Shown piece by piece: positions 1-11,387 of a stretch of 64,000 nucleotides of DNA; the first letter of the stretch is position 1, and each line of letters begins with the position of its first letter. The notes beneath the pieces are model-generated. The model saw only the letters and a list, made by a program, of their open reading frames with translations. It did no database searches and was not told the DNA's origin. The translations under genes were made by a program, and so were the position numbers. Source of the DNA: Anthonomus grandis grandis (lineage: Eukaryota > Arthropoda > Insecta > Coleoptera > Curculionidae); the NCBI RefSeq assembly GCF_022605725.1, contig NC_065556.1, forward strand, positions 5,890,001 to 5,954,000. Reading direction: 5' to 3'.

Positions 1-1560
1 CTATGAGATAAGTTCTTAAAGAGAAATAGAGAAACAAATCTCTTGATACATAAAATAAACGACGAAATGTAAAGTTTTGCTCTCAAAACAGTTTTAAAAT
101 AGTTTTGTAACCGAGACTGCATTTCTCTTTTAATTAAAATATTCTATACCTGTAATGCCGTAAAGAATCAAATTAACCTGGACCCTTTTGGAGCTTTATT
201 TAATCTGCTGGAAATTATAATCCACAGACTCAAACTTTAACTAACAATAATGATGAGTGTATATCTAACTTCTAGCCTTGCTAATGCCTTTATTAAATGT
301 TTTAAAGCCTGTAGACGTCGTTAATAAATTATCACAAACTTCATACAGCTTCCAAATCAAGTATGTTAACAATTTCTTTCAAACAATTTGATAAAACTAA
401 TGTCTAGCTTGCCCTCAAGAGCATTAAATACAAAGGACCTATTAGTTTGAGTAAGATTCCTGTACTTATTCTTAAAGATAGTCTAAAATATCTATTTACC
501 CATTAACTATTTTGTTTAACTTATCCCACAAATACAAATCTTTTTTAACAACTTGAAGGCTGTTCAAAATATTCCCAGTTCACAAGAAATAGAAAAAGAC
601 CCTATAGAAAACTATCGCTATATTAGAATCTCCTTCTTTTAATTTTAAAGGTTTTATTTAAAATATAATTTTTTAAATAGTTAAATAATCCAGCAAATAT
701 ATGCTCCCGGATATAAAGATTTCATTATAGAAGTAGGTAAAAAAAAAATATATTAAAAAGGTTACTTAAAGGACTGTGACAGAAAGTCATGGCCTTTACC
801 AAATATTCACAAAAGAAAAATAAAAAATTTAACAGAAGCAACGGTGCTCATTTATTATCTTTTCATCAATTGATGTACCAACAATTTTTTCAATGATCGA
901 AAATAAAAAATGTCATAGCTTCTTTTGTATATTCCGCATAAACATACACACATATTTATTATTACTTTTCTCCATTTTACTAACATCAAATATATTGCGA
1001 AAATTCCACCAAAACATTAACCTAACATAGGTATTGCCTTGGGACAAATCTGTGTTAATTTAATTGGATTCAATATTAGTTGATCAAACATTGGATTTCA
1101 TGTTTAATATTATAATATGTTAATCAGTAAATACGAGAATAAAATGGAGTATGAATGAATGGGCTTAGCATAGTTTTACTTTTTATATTAAAAGCCAAAA
1201 TTCCTTTCCGGATTTAATATAAATCTTCCCGTAGTAGCATTATTTGATTTTTCTTTAGGGTCAAGAGAAATTACCTATTTTTTTACGCATAGATTTAAAA
1301 TTAATTTTTTTTCTATAGCCATATCTCAAAGGGCTTTTGATTTAAACTTTAATATAGAACATTTTTTGTTAAGGAATTTGCTTTTGATGATAAAGAATGC
1401 AAAATGTATACACTTACGTATAACCCGGATTTGTCAAAAATGTATACTTTCATTTTAAATATTAACTTTAACAAATATTGTCTTTTTCTTCTGTAATTAA
1501 AATTTACAGCTTATAGTTAAGGAGAATGCATTTTTATATTGTGTTTTTCTTTTAAATGAA
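1..1560. other. AT-rich stretch, no gene seen
   Basis: No reading frame with family resemblance, no RNA gene and no clear repeat was found. Base composition is strongly AT. It ends at the TTAA that flanks the first piggyBac element. Confidence 0.5.
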
Positions 1561-1564
1561 TTAA

Positions 1565-3904
1565 CCCATTAGTGCATGAAGTAGGATGGAATAAGAAACA
1601 CATAAGTTTTTTATTAAACATTTGTTTAGTGTACTTCAAATAAGCAGGCAAATGTGGAAAAAAACTAGAAATGTATACATTTGAAAAAAAAGAACAGTCC
1701 CTTATGAGGGACATTATGCTAAAAATAACAAAATAAAATTTCTGAAAGTATTCTGATAATCAACAAAAAATGTATTCTTTTATATGTCTATTTAGTGTGA
1801 TAATGCTTGAAACATATTTTGGGGTGTAAGCCCGCATTACATTTTACGCAATCAAAATTTGCCTTTTTTTTACTTAGACTTAGTTTCCCTTTTACAGACT
1901 TTACGCTAAATGAATGCAGCAAAGCTAGGGCTATATTTCTTCGAAATATAACTAAAGAAGAACTTAATGGTCCCCAGGGTGAATTATTCTCATAAGTAGC
2001 CACGCATTTACTATGGACACATCAAAAAGATAGGCAAAAATTGGCCACCACCATTTTCTTTGTCTTATTTGGGTCCTATAGTTGGCAACCATGTTGTCTA
2101 ACTTATCTACCCCACCCATCCCTCTATTATAATTATATATTATGCCTGTCTGTGGAACATTTACCTTAGATTTAGTTTCTCTGCAGTAACGTGGAGCTGT
2201 TTTCTTTGCAGATACGTCAAAATTTGAAGCAGCTGCTAAAACTTTGTTGTCCTTCCATTAAACAACTACAACATCTTGACATGCAGACTTATGACAGGAG
2301 CCTCTTTTTTCAGTTTTCCATTCTTGCTTTGACCTTAGTGGGCTATTTCCTACTTGATTTTCACGTAAAGTACCTGTGGCATAGTAATCATCCTGAGACA
2401 ATCGACAAAGTAATTTTAACGAAGTAAAATAATTATCAAAATAAAATTGATAGCCTTTATTTGGTGGTATTTTAGCTTGTTGAATTAGGGATAAGACAAC
2501 GTGGCCTCCTATTCCATATTCTTCATTCTCGGAATAAGTTAAATTACTTTATTTGCCCCTATAAATATCAAAAGCTAAAAGATACCTATTGCTGGTACAA
2601 AGAGCCCAGTTTTTGAACCCAAATCTTATGTGCTTCCCCCTAATAAATTGTTTCGCATAATGTTTTCCATGATAAGGAATCATGCTCTCATCAATACTTA
2701 GTTTTTCAGCAAGACCTCCATACTTCCTATAATTTTCATTTAGCCGCCCAATAACCGGTCGAAGCTTATAAAGTCTATCATCCTTATCTACTTTGGAATT
2801 ATCGTTCATGTGCAAATTCCGTAATATTGTCTCAAAACGGTTGAAGCGAATACTTTCTGCTAATATTTTTGGAAAATCATTATTAGCTCCCCAATTCATT
2901 CGTTTGCTTGGATATTTAGCATACCCAGAAAGAGCTAAAGCACCGAATACACAATACAGTTCGTCATGACATAAATTTAAATTTAATTTTTTTTGAGATG
3001 CATACAGATTTGTTTGGGTAACAATATGTTCACACATCGTTGCATCAAAAAAAAGTTGAAAAAATGTTAGTGGGGAAGTAATATTCACTAAATCAGCTGG
3101 TGGCTGCTCGGAGACACACGTGAAATTTATAATGAAAGACGGCTCTTCGATATTCCAATTCCGTAATGTTTGAGTTGATTTTCCAAGCTTTTTTTCTTTG
3201 TGGAGGTTTCTGCTTGTGTTTTAGTTTTTTTTACAAAATGAGAAAGGGGAAGGTCATCTTCGGAATCATATTCTGCTAGTCTTCTGGTATAAATAACTGC
3301 TTCGCATTCTGTTCTTAATATTACCGCTCCCAAATGGTTTGGGTTAGCCTCATGTTCATCATCCGATTTATCGCTGTCTTCATCCGTTAAAGCACCGTCA
3401 TCGGGAGGAATTTAGTAAATGGAGAGGCTTTTTGGGCTCATCATGTTCTAATTCTAGCAGTAATTCATGAAGACTTAATCTGAAAACAAACCAAACTTCA
3501 GTGGCTAAAATGCATGACGTCCCTCAAAAGGGACGGAAAAAATTATAAGTCGTATTAGGCAAAAATTTGTTGAAATTTTATTATAAGATAAAGACATATA
3601 CAGAATTAAATGACTTATTTTTGATTTTAACTAAATTTTATTGCGTTAATTTTCAAAATATTACTTAAAAATAAAACAATACTTACCCACCACGTGCTGT
3701 TGTGTATAAACTAGGGTCCATGTTGTTTTCCTAATACAAATTAAAATACAATATGGCACTGGAGTACGACTAGCTTGTTTAAGGTTCGTCAATAGACTAC
3801 CGATGTAAATAAATACAATATTTTAATGTCTATTCCTGCAATTTGACAAGCAGTGTTGCCATATTTTAGAGAGTCGCTTATGGGGGACTATATGCACTAA
3901 TGGG
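1565..3904 (-). mobile_element. piggyBac-family DNA transposon, complete ends (copy 1)
   Basis: The element is 2,340 bp. It begins CCCATTAGTGCAT and ends with the exact inverse, a perfect 13-bp terminal inverted repeat, and is flanked on both sides by TTAA (1561-1564 and 3905-3908). CCC ends and a TTAA duplication are the hallmark of piggyBac. The transposase relic inside runs on the minus strand, from about 3490 down to 1788. The intact ends and duplication show a clean cut-and-paste insertion. The right end lies within about 50 bp of a mariner relic that starts near 3957, so this is an insertion-rich spot. The boundaries are seen directly; assignment to piggyBac is supported by both ends and protein. 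Confidence 0.93.
1788..3490 (-). pseudogene. piggyBac transposase pseudogene
   Basis: Piggybac transposase cuts and joins DNA at TTAA sites. On the minus strand the pieces follow the family order: an acidic N-terminus with a SEDDLPLS motif (about 3333-3127); the DDE_Tnp_1_7 core with the first catalytic Asp in SIDESMIPYHG (2549-3088); a GGHVVLSLIQQ...YQFYFDNYFTSL block holding the second Asp (about 2420-2530); a TGTLREN block; and the C-terminal cysteine-rich CVKCNAGLHPKICFKHY segment before the stop at 1788. The gene is broken. A frameshift near 3150 separates N-terminus and core, another lies near 3420, and an in-frame TAA sits just before the WKDNKVLAAASN block near 2260. A TTTGTTTTCAG tract near 3482 could be a 3' splice site, so the true start may lie in an upstream exon. 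The encoded enzyme is very unlikely to be functional. Confidence 0.9.
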
Positions 3905-3908
3905 TTAA

Positions 3909-4440
3909 TCGCTAGTGTTATTGTCATTATAAAGTAAGAAGAATCTTTTCCAAACCGTTGGATTGACAGAAGAGGTGATATTGAATGGCCAGCAAGAAGC
4001 CCTGATTTTACTCCCCTAGAATACTTTCTCTGGGGGATTTAAAAAATGCGACAAAGCCGGAAAATATTAACGTATTACAAGACAAAATTAGAGCAGAATG
4101 TGAATTAATACCTCACGATATTTTAGAAACGTTGCAAATACTTTTCACTACTATTTGGCACCGTTGTCAAACCGTTCAAGAGGACCATTTTCAACATTTC
4201 ATTAAAAAGCTTATTGTTTAAATCCTTTTTTTTGTATCGTTTCTTTTTTATGGGTTAGTGTTTGCATAAATTATTTATAAATAAAATTTTCCATAATAAT
4301 TTTTTAAACCATTGTATTTTGTAATCTGTTAAAGTTAGGTATAGCATATGTATATACATGAAATTGTGTTAAAATTTTGCGTAGAATCAGAAATTGCATA
4401 AAAAATATACCATTTCATTTAAAAGGGTAACTTTGATCTC
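3909..4440 (+). mobile_element. mariner relic (3' half only)
   Basis: This stretch holds the C-terminal part of a DD41D-type mariner transposase, followed near 4290-4440 by AT-rich sequence that resembles the inner terminal repeat of the complete copies (a 'tatgcta tacctaac' tract and a 'ttaaatgaaatgg' tract in inverse sense). The 5' half is missing; the piggyBac copy ends immediately upstream and a complete mariner starts at 4468. Whether either insertion caused the truncation cannot be told from this window. Confidence 0.7.
3957..4221 (+). pseudogene. mariner (DD41D) transposase, C-terminal fragment
   Basis: The translation begins at the PNRWIDRRGDIEWPARSPD block that precedes the third catalytic residue and runs to a stop at 4219-4221 after a typical HFQHFIKKL tail. 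The third catalytic position reads TPLEYFLWG, so the usual Asp is replaced by Glu. A one-base slip follows FLWG, after which the helical C-terminal tail continues in another frame. No first or second catalytic block is present. It is a relic, clearly of the same family as the transposases at 4923, 41573 and 47028. Confidence 0.85.
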
Positions 4441-4467
4441 TACTACTGTTATGATGGCTCTTGTATA

Positions 4468-6228
4468 CAGTGACCGCCTAAAGTTCCGCATAAATTCGAT
4501 AAAAATTAGAGACATGATTTTTTGAGAAAACGCTCAGACCCGTCGATTTTTATTTTAAGTTGCGCATTATTTCACATAAATTTTTGTATACAGGGTGGAA
4601 CAAAAAAAAAAGATATGATGTCATCATTCATTTTTTTAAATGGAATGCTATATTTTTTATTGCATTTATGAAATATAGGCGAAATTCCAAGTTTCGTATA
4701 ACACACAATATCTCAAAACTCAACTGTTTCCGAAATATTTACATTTGAATAACAAGAAAACAAATAAGTAGGTCCATTTACAAGTTAAGGTAAAATCGGG
4801 GATAAAAATAATGTTATAGACACTGCCAATTGTTTCTATTTCCATAGTTGCACTTGTAAAAAATCTCCATTTTCGAATGTCTATGTCAGTTCAAAAATTA
4901 ATAGTTTTTATCAGAATAGATTATGGATAATTTAACGGAAACCCAACGAATTAAAATTTTGATGATCCTAGGGTACGGGGATCGAGTGCGCACGCAAAAA
5001 TAAGTAAGTGAACTGTTTAATGCCAAATACTCAAACCATCCTATTTCTCAGTCAACAGTTAGTAGAATAGAGCACAAATTCATAACTTCAGGTCATGGTA
5101 GGGATTTGCCAAGATCAGGTTGTCCAAAAATTTCTGAAGAATCAAAATTAAACGTTCTGCTCTCCGTCGAAGTAAATCCAAACAATCCAACTTCACAAAT
5201 TTCAGTTGATAATATAAAGCCGGAACGTCAGTAAGACGCATCTTAAAAGCAAATAAATACCACCCTTATAAAATTAAACTAATACACGAATTAAATGAGG
5301 ACGATCCTGATCGAAGAAACCAATTTTGCGAGTAAATGATGAACATTTGCAATAATAAACGTCAGTTTGTGTTACGAGTTTTGTTTTCGGATAAAGCAAC
5401 TTTTTGTTTAAACGGTGTCGTAAATCGGCAAAATTGTCGGTACTGGTCAGTGTCAAATCCACACTGGGCAACTGAGGCTCATACACAACACCGTAAATCT
5501 ATTAATGTTTGGGCTGGTATCGTGGAAAATAAAGTAATAGGGCCATACTTTTTCGAAGAAAACTTAACAGGACAACGCTATTTGAATTTTCTTCATGAAG
5601 ACATTATCCCTGCTTTGGCTTCCCAGACGAACAAGACCCTGCTGTCCCGACAGATAATTTGTGGTTTCAGCAAGACGGCGCACCGCCACATTTCTTTCGA
5701 GATGTCCGTAATTACAACGTAGAAGATTTGAAAAATAGAATTAGATATGAAATTAGACGTATATCACCCGAAGTAATTGATAGTGTTTTACATGAGTTTG
5801 TAAACCGTCTTGCTTTCTGCCAAGAAGTAAATGAGGATCAATTTGAACACTTGATACATTAATAAGAGTTTTCACAGTTTATAACATTTTATCCTCCATT
5901 TTATCTTAATTTGTAAATAGGCGTACTTAGTTTTTTTCTTGTTGGTTAAATGTAAATATTTCTGAAACAGTCGAGTTTTGAGATAAGGTGTGTTATACCA
6001 AACTTGCTTGGAATTTCGCCTATATTTCATAAATGCAATAAAAAATATAGCATTCCATTTAAAAAAATGACCGATGACGTCATATCTTTTTTTTTATCCA
6101 CCCTGTATACAAAAATTTATGTGAAATAATGCGCAACTTAAAATAAAAATCGACGGGTCTGAGCGTTTTCTCAAAAAATCATGTTTTTAATTTTTATCGA
6201 ATTTATGCGGAACTTTAGGCGGTCACTG
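4468..6228 (+). mobile_element. Complete DD41D (rosa-like) mariner element, copy M1
   Basis: The element is 1,761 bp, bounded by CAGTGACCGCC and its inverse and by TA duplications (4466-4467, 6229-6230). The terminal inverted repeats are unusually long, about 300 bp (4468 to about 4775 and about 5918 to 6228). They are two-tiered: inside the outer end lies a second mariner-like end, CAGGGTGG at 4591 and its inverse ending at 6105, each with TA directly outside it. The outer 120-bp segments contain a block around AACGCTCAGACCCGTCGA that recurs in the copies at 41293 and 46700. The transposase relic at 4923-5862 lies between the repeats. Confidence 0.92.
4923..5862 (+). pseudogene. DD41D mariner transposase pseudogene (M1)
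   Basis: It starts at MDNLTETQRIKIL with a helix-turn-helix of the DUF4817 type, then meets an in-frame TAA after RVRTQK (near 5009). The catalytic core is recognisable: LFSDKATFCLNG (first Asp kept, next Glu changed to Lys), VNRQNCRYW, INVWAGI and FQQDGAPPHF (second Asp). A frameshift falls near 5640-5660. Immediately after the second Asp block the protein jumps from RDVRNY to NVEDLKNRI. The roughly 45 residues carrying RWIGRRG-type sequence and the third Asp seen in the other copies are deleted. It ends at a normal tail, FEHLIH. The enzyme would be catalytically dead, so the copy could only move in trans. Confidence 0.9.
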
Positions 6229-6235
6229 TATACAA

Positions 6236-7020
6236 AGGTATATTCCTAATGTAGATCTGAAAGCAATCTATAATTAGTCTAATATATTGAAATCTATATA
6301 CTTTGCTATAATTTTTAGTGGGGCGCGTTCACAAATTATTAAGGCTGTTCAGAACTTTTGTTAACACACTACTATTAATCGAATAATTACTACTGATCAT
6401 GTATATTCTGATCATTATTTTATATTAAAACAGGTGCCCGCGAGATAAGGGATGTGTGTTCCACGACGTGTTCTTTCAGTGTCGCTTTTATTTCCGTAAA
6501 CGAATTAAATAAAAGGAGATAAACTACAAAATAAGTAGAATAATAAAAAATTAATACTACTTATTACAAAAACAAATACTCACAATAATTATAATAATAA
6601 GTGTCCACTTTTATATTGCCACCATTTCCAGCTCGTTTACTAATGTGACTGACTCATGGCTTTCCCAATAACACGATGATTATTACTTGCTGTGTTAGAA
6701 TTAAACTTCTCAGCCGTTGTATTTGATTTATCTGCATACATTAACCTCTTCATATATCTCTCCCTATAACTTATAGTTCGATGGATTAAGTTATTTGAGG
6801 CATGATTGATAACCGTCACATGCACGACCGAAATTTTGACGGAAAATTTGCGTTAAAAATTTTATTTGATCGTTGTATTTTCAAGCTGCTAACAATTCAA
6901 AATTCCTTAAATTATTACCATCCGCTCGACTGAATGAAGCTTTATCAGGAAATAAAATGTTAATTGAATATGAAATTCAGATCACAATACGAGCGTCTAG
7001 ATCAGTGAGCTGCAAAAATT
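6236..7020. other. AT-rich stretch, no gene seen
   Basis: Sequence between two DNA transposons. No coding resemblance or repeat boundary was recognised. A slightly less AT-rich patch near 6430-6480 shows no identifiable content. Confidence 0.4.
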
Positions 7021-7022
7021 AA

Positions 7023-9108
7023 ACTATACTCTATTTCAGAAGTGTATAGAGCAATAAACTGGAGAATTCCGTTCTGTTTGGCTACATTTCGTGGTAGTTC
7101 ATAGGCGCAGGTACTTATAATATTTATGAATTTAATTTTCACGGATTAAATGCCTTTATTTTGAAAGAGATTAAATACTAAATAAATACTTTTAATCCTT
7201 TTGTATAGGTACCTATCTTTTAACGCTTTGTAACATGCAAAAATGGGGTCAGGTAATATATACAGACTATAAATACTTTTAAATCATATTTTAAACGTTA
7301 GTAGTCACTGCTACGCTGTAGTGTAATCACACAATTATTATCCCAATATTTAAAAAATGGAGGTATTCAGTCCAACGAAAAGATGTACTAAAAATTCTCC
7401 ACTATCGCTGAGTGAAAAAGTTATTATTTTAAATGTACATGATTGCATAAAACACGATTACCCTAGTTTTACTGTGCAAGAAATTGTTGAAAAATGTTCT
7501 CGAATGAGTGGAATTGGAAAGTCCACCATTTTCAAATTGTTGCGTCAATTGTTGAATCTCCCAAGCAAAAGCCAGGACGACCTACAAAAGTCCTTGATGA
7601 AAATGCTAAATGTATAATTCGAAGAAAAGTTCACTCTTTTTATTTTAAAAATACCCACCCTAGACAAAATTTTAATGGAGCTTGGCCGAGATGACAGTAT
7701 TCCGTTGATAAGTAGAAAACTTTTATGGAAAACTTTAAAAAATATGGATTTTGCCTGGGAAAAGCATAACCGCAAAGCACTTTTACTGGAGAGCGGCGAA
7801 ATTGTTTGTTGGAGACGACAATACTTGAGAAGTATCAAGCAGGACCGCAGGGAGCAAAAGAAAGTTTTTTATCTTGATGAGACGTGGATTAACGAAGGTT
7901 ATATAGTCCAAAAAATGTGGCAAGACAAAAATATAACCAGTGCTCGCCAAGCTTTCATAGAAGGCCTGTCTACGGGTATTAAAGTGCCTTCGGGAAAAGG
8001 AAAAAGACTTATAATCACACATATTGGAAGCGAAGAGGGATTTTTAAAAGAAGGTCTGCTAACCTTTGAGTCGACTCGCACAGGAGATTACCATGAAGAC
8101 ATGAACTCAGACGTTTTCGAGGACTATTTTGGTGAAATGATAAAATTTCTTCCAGCTAATTCGGTGGTGGTTATGGATAACGCAAGCTATCATTCACGGC
8201 GAATAGAGAAGACGCCAACTTCAAGTTGGAGAAAGCAAGAAATTATCGATTGGCTGACTGCAAAAGGTATTGCGTTTGAAGCAAATTTGATAAAAAAAGA
8301 ACTGCTGGCAATAGCAAACTTACACAAAACTCGTTTCATGAAATACGCCGTTGAAGATATAGCCGAAAAATATAATATAACTGTACTGCGCTTACCGCCA
8401 TATCATTGCGAACTAAATCCTATAGAACTGATATGGGCGCAGGTAAAAGGATTTGTAGCAAGACAAAACACGACTTTTAAAATGAAAGATGTTAAGCTAC
8501 TGTTTGATCAAGCCATTACGGAAGCGACACCAGAGAATTGGCGAAAAGCAGTCCAGCATGTAATTAAGCAAGAGGACAAAATGTGGGATCTTGACAACCT
8601 CATCGATCAGACAGTCGATCCTTTAATTATAATGTCAAGAGGTGATGACAGTTCGTCAGATGAAAAAGACTACAATCTATTATAATTTAAAATTGTTATA
8701 CACTGTTCAAAAAGTGCCAGATCCAAAAGTGACATTTTCAACTGTTTTACTCTACATATTATGTTCAATAAATTTGTGAAAAAAATATATTATTCCATTT
8801 AAACAAAAGTAACTTTCTAAAATAAAATAGCATTTAAGTACATTAATTATAAGGTAATAAACAAGTCCCAGTTGCACGCCTTTGGCGAACCGTTTTCAAT
8901 GTTTATCAGTGGGTAACAATGGGCAAAACTCATAAATTGACCCAAAACCGGGTGGCACTACCTGCAATCAACGAAAAGAAAGAATTTTACATTGAAATCA
9001 ATACCCAACTAAGGTAGTGGCATAAAATATTGGTGGATCACCAGGTACCACTTTTGCATACCTAATGAGGTTTTATTGCTCTACACACTTCTGAAATAGA
9101 GTATAGTT
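7023..9108 (+). mobile_element. Tc1/mariner-superfamily element with DD82E transposase (Sailor-like)
   Basis: An inverted repeat of about 37 bp marks both ends: the left arm near 7023-7060 contains CTATACTCTATTTCAGAAG and the right arm near 9070-9108 is its inverse with one or two changes. TA dinucleotides sit at the ends, as expected for TA-targeting elements, but the palindromic end sequence leaves the exact first base uncertain by a few positions. The length is about 2.08 kb. It encloses one transposase gene on the plus strand (7357-8685). The 3' non-coding part (8690-9065) is less AT-rich at 8880-9050 and contains nothing recognised. Confidence 0.85.
7357..8685 (+). pseudogene. DD82E (Sailor-like) transposase, two compensating frameshifts
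   Basis: The start at 7357 opens an N-terminal helix-turn-helix region (SLSEKVIIL... GIGKSTIFKLL). The frame then changes near 7550 to a segment with KQKPGRPTKV, an AT-hook-like GRP linker, and returns near 7650 to the original frame at KIPTLDKILMELGRD. From 7675 a 336-residue core is uninterrupted to the stop at 8685. Catalytic blocks are FYLDETWIN (first Asp), VVMDNASYHS (second Asp) and YHCELNPIELIW (final Glu). I count 82 residues between second Asp and Glu, matching the DD82E Sailor group rather than the DD34E of Tc1. The C-terminus is acidic (RGDDSSSDEKD). The catalytic core looks intact, so only the N-terminal slips, real or assembly errors, prevent a full protein. Confidence 0.88.
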
Positions 9109-9109
9109 G

Positions 9110-9432
9110 TATATGTAATAGATAATAAATTTATGGACTTTTCTGCATACATACATTTAGGTAAAACCAGTTGTGGATTATTTGGCATAAAATAATAATA
9201 CATGATTGCAACAGCTTTTGTACGATAACTTAATAAAAATTAACATCCCAATAATAAAAAAAATCCTCCACAGGGCGTTTTAAAAAATAAAGTGTTAAAT
9301 AATATTTATTAAATATAAAATTTTTTAATTCTCACAAAATTAAAATTACTTTTTTAGTTTTAAATTAATTTAAAAAACCTATTATTAAAATAACTAACCT
9401 AAAGTCATATACATAAGTACATAATATGTATA
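9110..9432. other. AT-rich stretch, no gene seen
   Basis: Simple AT-rich sequence between the DD82E element and a short candidate MITE. Nothing supportable. Confidence 0.4.
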
Positions 9433-9850
9433 TATAGGGTGATTCGTTATTTCAAACAATGGCTAACATTTTTATTCAAAACTATAGATCCTTCGTTTTA
9501 ATCTGAAAGGTTTTCAATTTTTTATGCTATTGAAGAATCTTGTAGCAAAAGATCAATTAAACGACGCGATTTTAACTGTTTTCGTTTGTAATTTCTCTTT
9601 TGTTATTATTTTGCATTTTGATAAGTTATTTTTGACATTTTGGTCTGTAAACTCTATATATTTGAAATCAGGAATAATTTACAAGAATATCTGCATAATA
9701 TATTTTTAATCTTTTTATTATGGAGGGTATTTCAACAAAACTTCATTCTTTAATATATTGAAATCGCAACGTTTAATTGTTTTTTTTTACGAGATATTTA
9801 AACAAAAAAAAAGATAGCCATGGTATGAAATATAACGGCTCACCCCTGTA
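9433..9850. mobile_element. Candidate mariner-type MITE with degenerate TIRs
   Basis: The left end reads TATAGGGTGATTCGTTAT and continues to an 'aatggctaac' tract. The right end, read inversely, gives TACAGGGGTGAGCCGTTATA followed by 'ccatggctatc'. About 35 positions can be paired with small gaps, and TA flanks both ends. At about 415 bp with no transposase this fits a non-autonomous element of the mariner type with CAGGG-type ends. The age of the copy makes the exact boundaries uncertain. Confidence 0.55.
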
Positions 9851-10350
9851 CATTCGAAATAAAGTAATAAAGGTTGATAATATTTAAAAAAGCCTTTGTG
9901 TCAGTACATATACGTAAGCTTATAAATATATAGAAAAATAATCAAGTCAACATTTTTAAGAAAGTACACTAAATTTCTTTATTTAGACTAATTAATATAC
10001 TATATTATTATATAATTAGTATAGTGCCTACATAAATAGTGCTTTTCCTATTGAAATCTTATATGTACAATATTGTACTAAAATTAAATTTACTTGTTGT
10101 TATACACTGAAGTCCTCCGGCCTAGCATCGTGTGGCTCTTGCTGGTTTTTTGATGCTGTTTGTTTACGTTTTTTTTTTGGCGCCTATCTGTTTTTTCCTA
10201 GTGGCATCGAGGTGCTGTACGGCATGGAACAAGGGAATTGACTGAGTATGATATGTTTACTTACTTTGAAGCTGACATTTATTTAACATATGTTACAGGT
10301 TAATCTAAAAATATTCATGCCTACTTGTCTAAATAGAGTATTTCTTATAA
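9851..10350. other. No clear gene; possible minus-strand gag tail near 10100-10210
   Basis: Mostly AT-rich. Between about 10100 and 10210 the minus strand translates to a lysine-rich piece (APKKKRKQTASKNQQEP), which could be the end of a LINE ORF1, but there is no motif to prove it. Confidence 0.3.
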
Positions 10351-10359
10351 TTAAGGAAG

Positions 10360-11170
10360 TGACTACTTTATGCAAAGTGCAGGTGGCCTTTGCGTGGAGT
10401 GTGGTGGGTTTTCAACAGCATTTAGAACTGCTGCTGCATTGGGGCGAAGAACGCTTGTAGCATGACGTTTGGTTCTGTACCTAGCGGAGAAGGAAAGGCA
10501 GCTGCGGCTTGTTGCGGTGGTGTGGGTGGCGCAGCAAGGCGGCTGTTGTCCTGGGTCTAGAAGTTTTTGCCTTCAAGATCTGCTTGGGATTACCGAATAT
10601 TATGCATCCCAAGTAGTTGGCAGTATGAAGGCCTCCACAGTTGGCACATGTGCCCGGCTGGTCGCGTGACTTTATGCACTCGGCGGCGGCGTGGTGTTGG
10701 CTACACTTCACGCACTTGTGAGCCGCCGTGCACCTGGCCTGGGCGTGTCCATAAAGCTGGCACCTGTGGCACTGTATTCTCCTAGACTTGTTTCTTTGGG
10801 CCTCTACCCTTATCTTCACGCTGCGTAGCTCCGTAAGTGAGAAGATCGACTTTTCTTCTTTCAGGAGCTGCACCAGGACCAGTGGTGTGGGCTGCCTGTT
10901 CCTATTGAAGTACCGTGCCGCAGAGTGAGGGTGGAATCATAGCTTTCTCAGGTCCTCCAAGATCCATCGCGAGTGTTCACAACATGGCCATGTTGTACCC
11001 CTTTTGACTTCAGGACGGCGGCGACTTCCTCGAATTTTGTCTTGGTCCTGCGGGTTGGTGGAACTGGCTCGGGTCTGGACTCAGGAGGAGTGTTCCTGAA
11101 CCCTGGAGACCTGCTGGAGTCGCAGGGCAGGAGCTAGGCTCCTGTGCTGGGAGTTCGGCCATCTCGATGG
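10360..11170 (-). pseudogene. Jockey-type LINE ORF1 (gag) pseudogene in a GC-rich island
   Basis: On the minus strand an N-terminus starting MAELPAQEPSS (ATG near 11165) leads through a proline-rich, frameshifted stretch. It reaches a clear zinc-knuckle region (about 10640-10790): CHRCQLYGHAQARC, then CVKCSQHHAAAEC and CANCGGLHTANYLGC. Three CCHC-like knuckles followed by an N-x-x-GC motif are typical of Jockey/I-clade ORF1 proteins (PRE_C2HC type), which bind element RNA. The C-terminal end is proline-rich and changes frame near 10490. There are several stops and shifts. The island is far richer in G and C than its surroundings and than the neighbouring gag at 11388-12028, so the two fragments come from different LINE families. 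No RT or endonuclease follows downstream. Confidence 0.82.
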
Positions 11171-11339
11171 ACTCCACAGGTGTTTCCAGGGCGGCAGAGG
11201 GGGCTTCGACTGCGGGACTAGTAGGATATGGAAGTGCTGGTCATATTTATGTGCTGGATGGGCGGCTGGAATTGGTTGGCCTCACGGGTTTAGGCCACGC
11301 CCACCCAGCTCGACAGTCTTTTGCCGTGTTGTGTATAAT

Positions 11340-11371
11340 TTATTATTATTTTTTTTTATTTTTTTTTAGCA
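11340..11371 (-). repeat. A-rich tail on the minus strand between two gag fragments
   Basis: A run of T with few interruptions on the plus strand reads as an A-rich tail on the minus strand, just downstream of the gag fragment ending at 11388. It could be the 3' tail of a truncated retrocopy. The boundary coincides with the change from AT-rich to GC-rich sequence. Confidence 0.45.
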
Positions 11372-11387
11372 TGAACTGTCGAAGATT

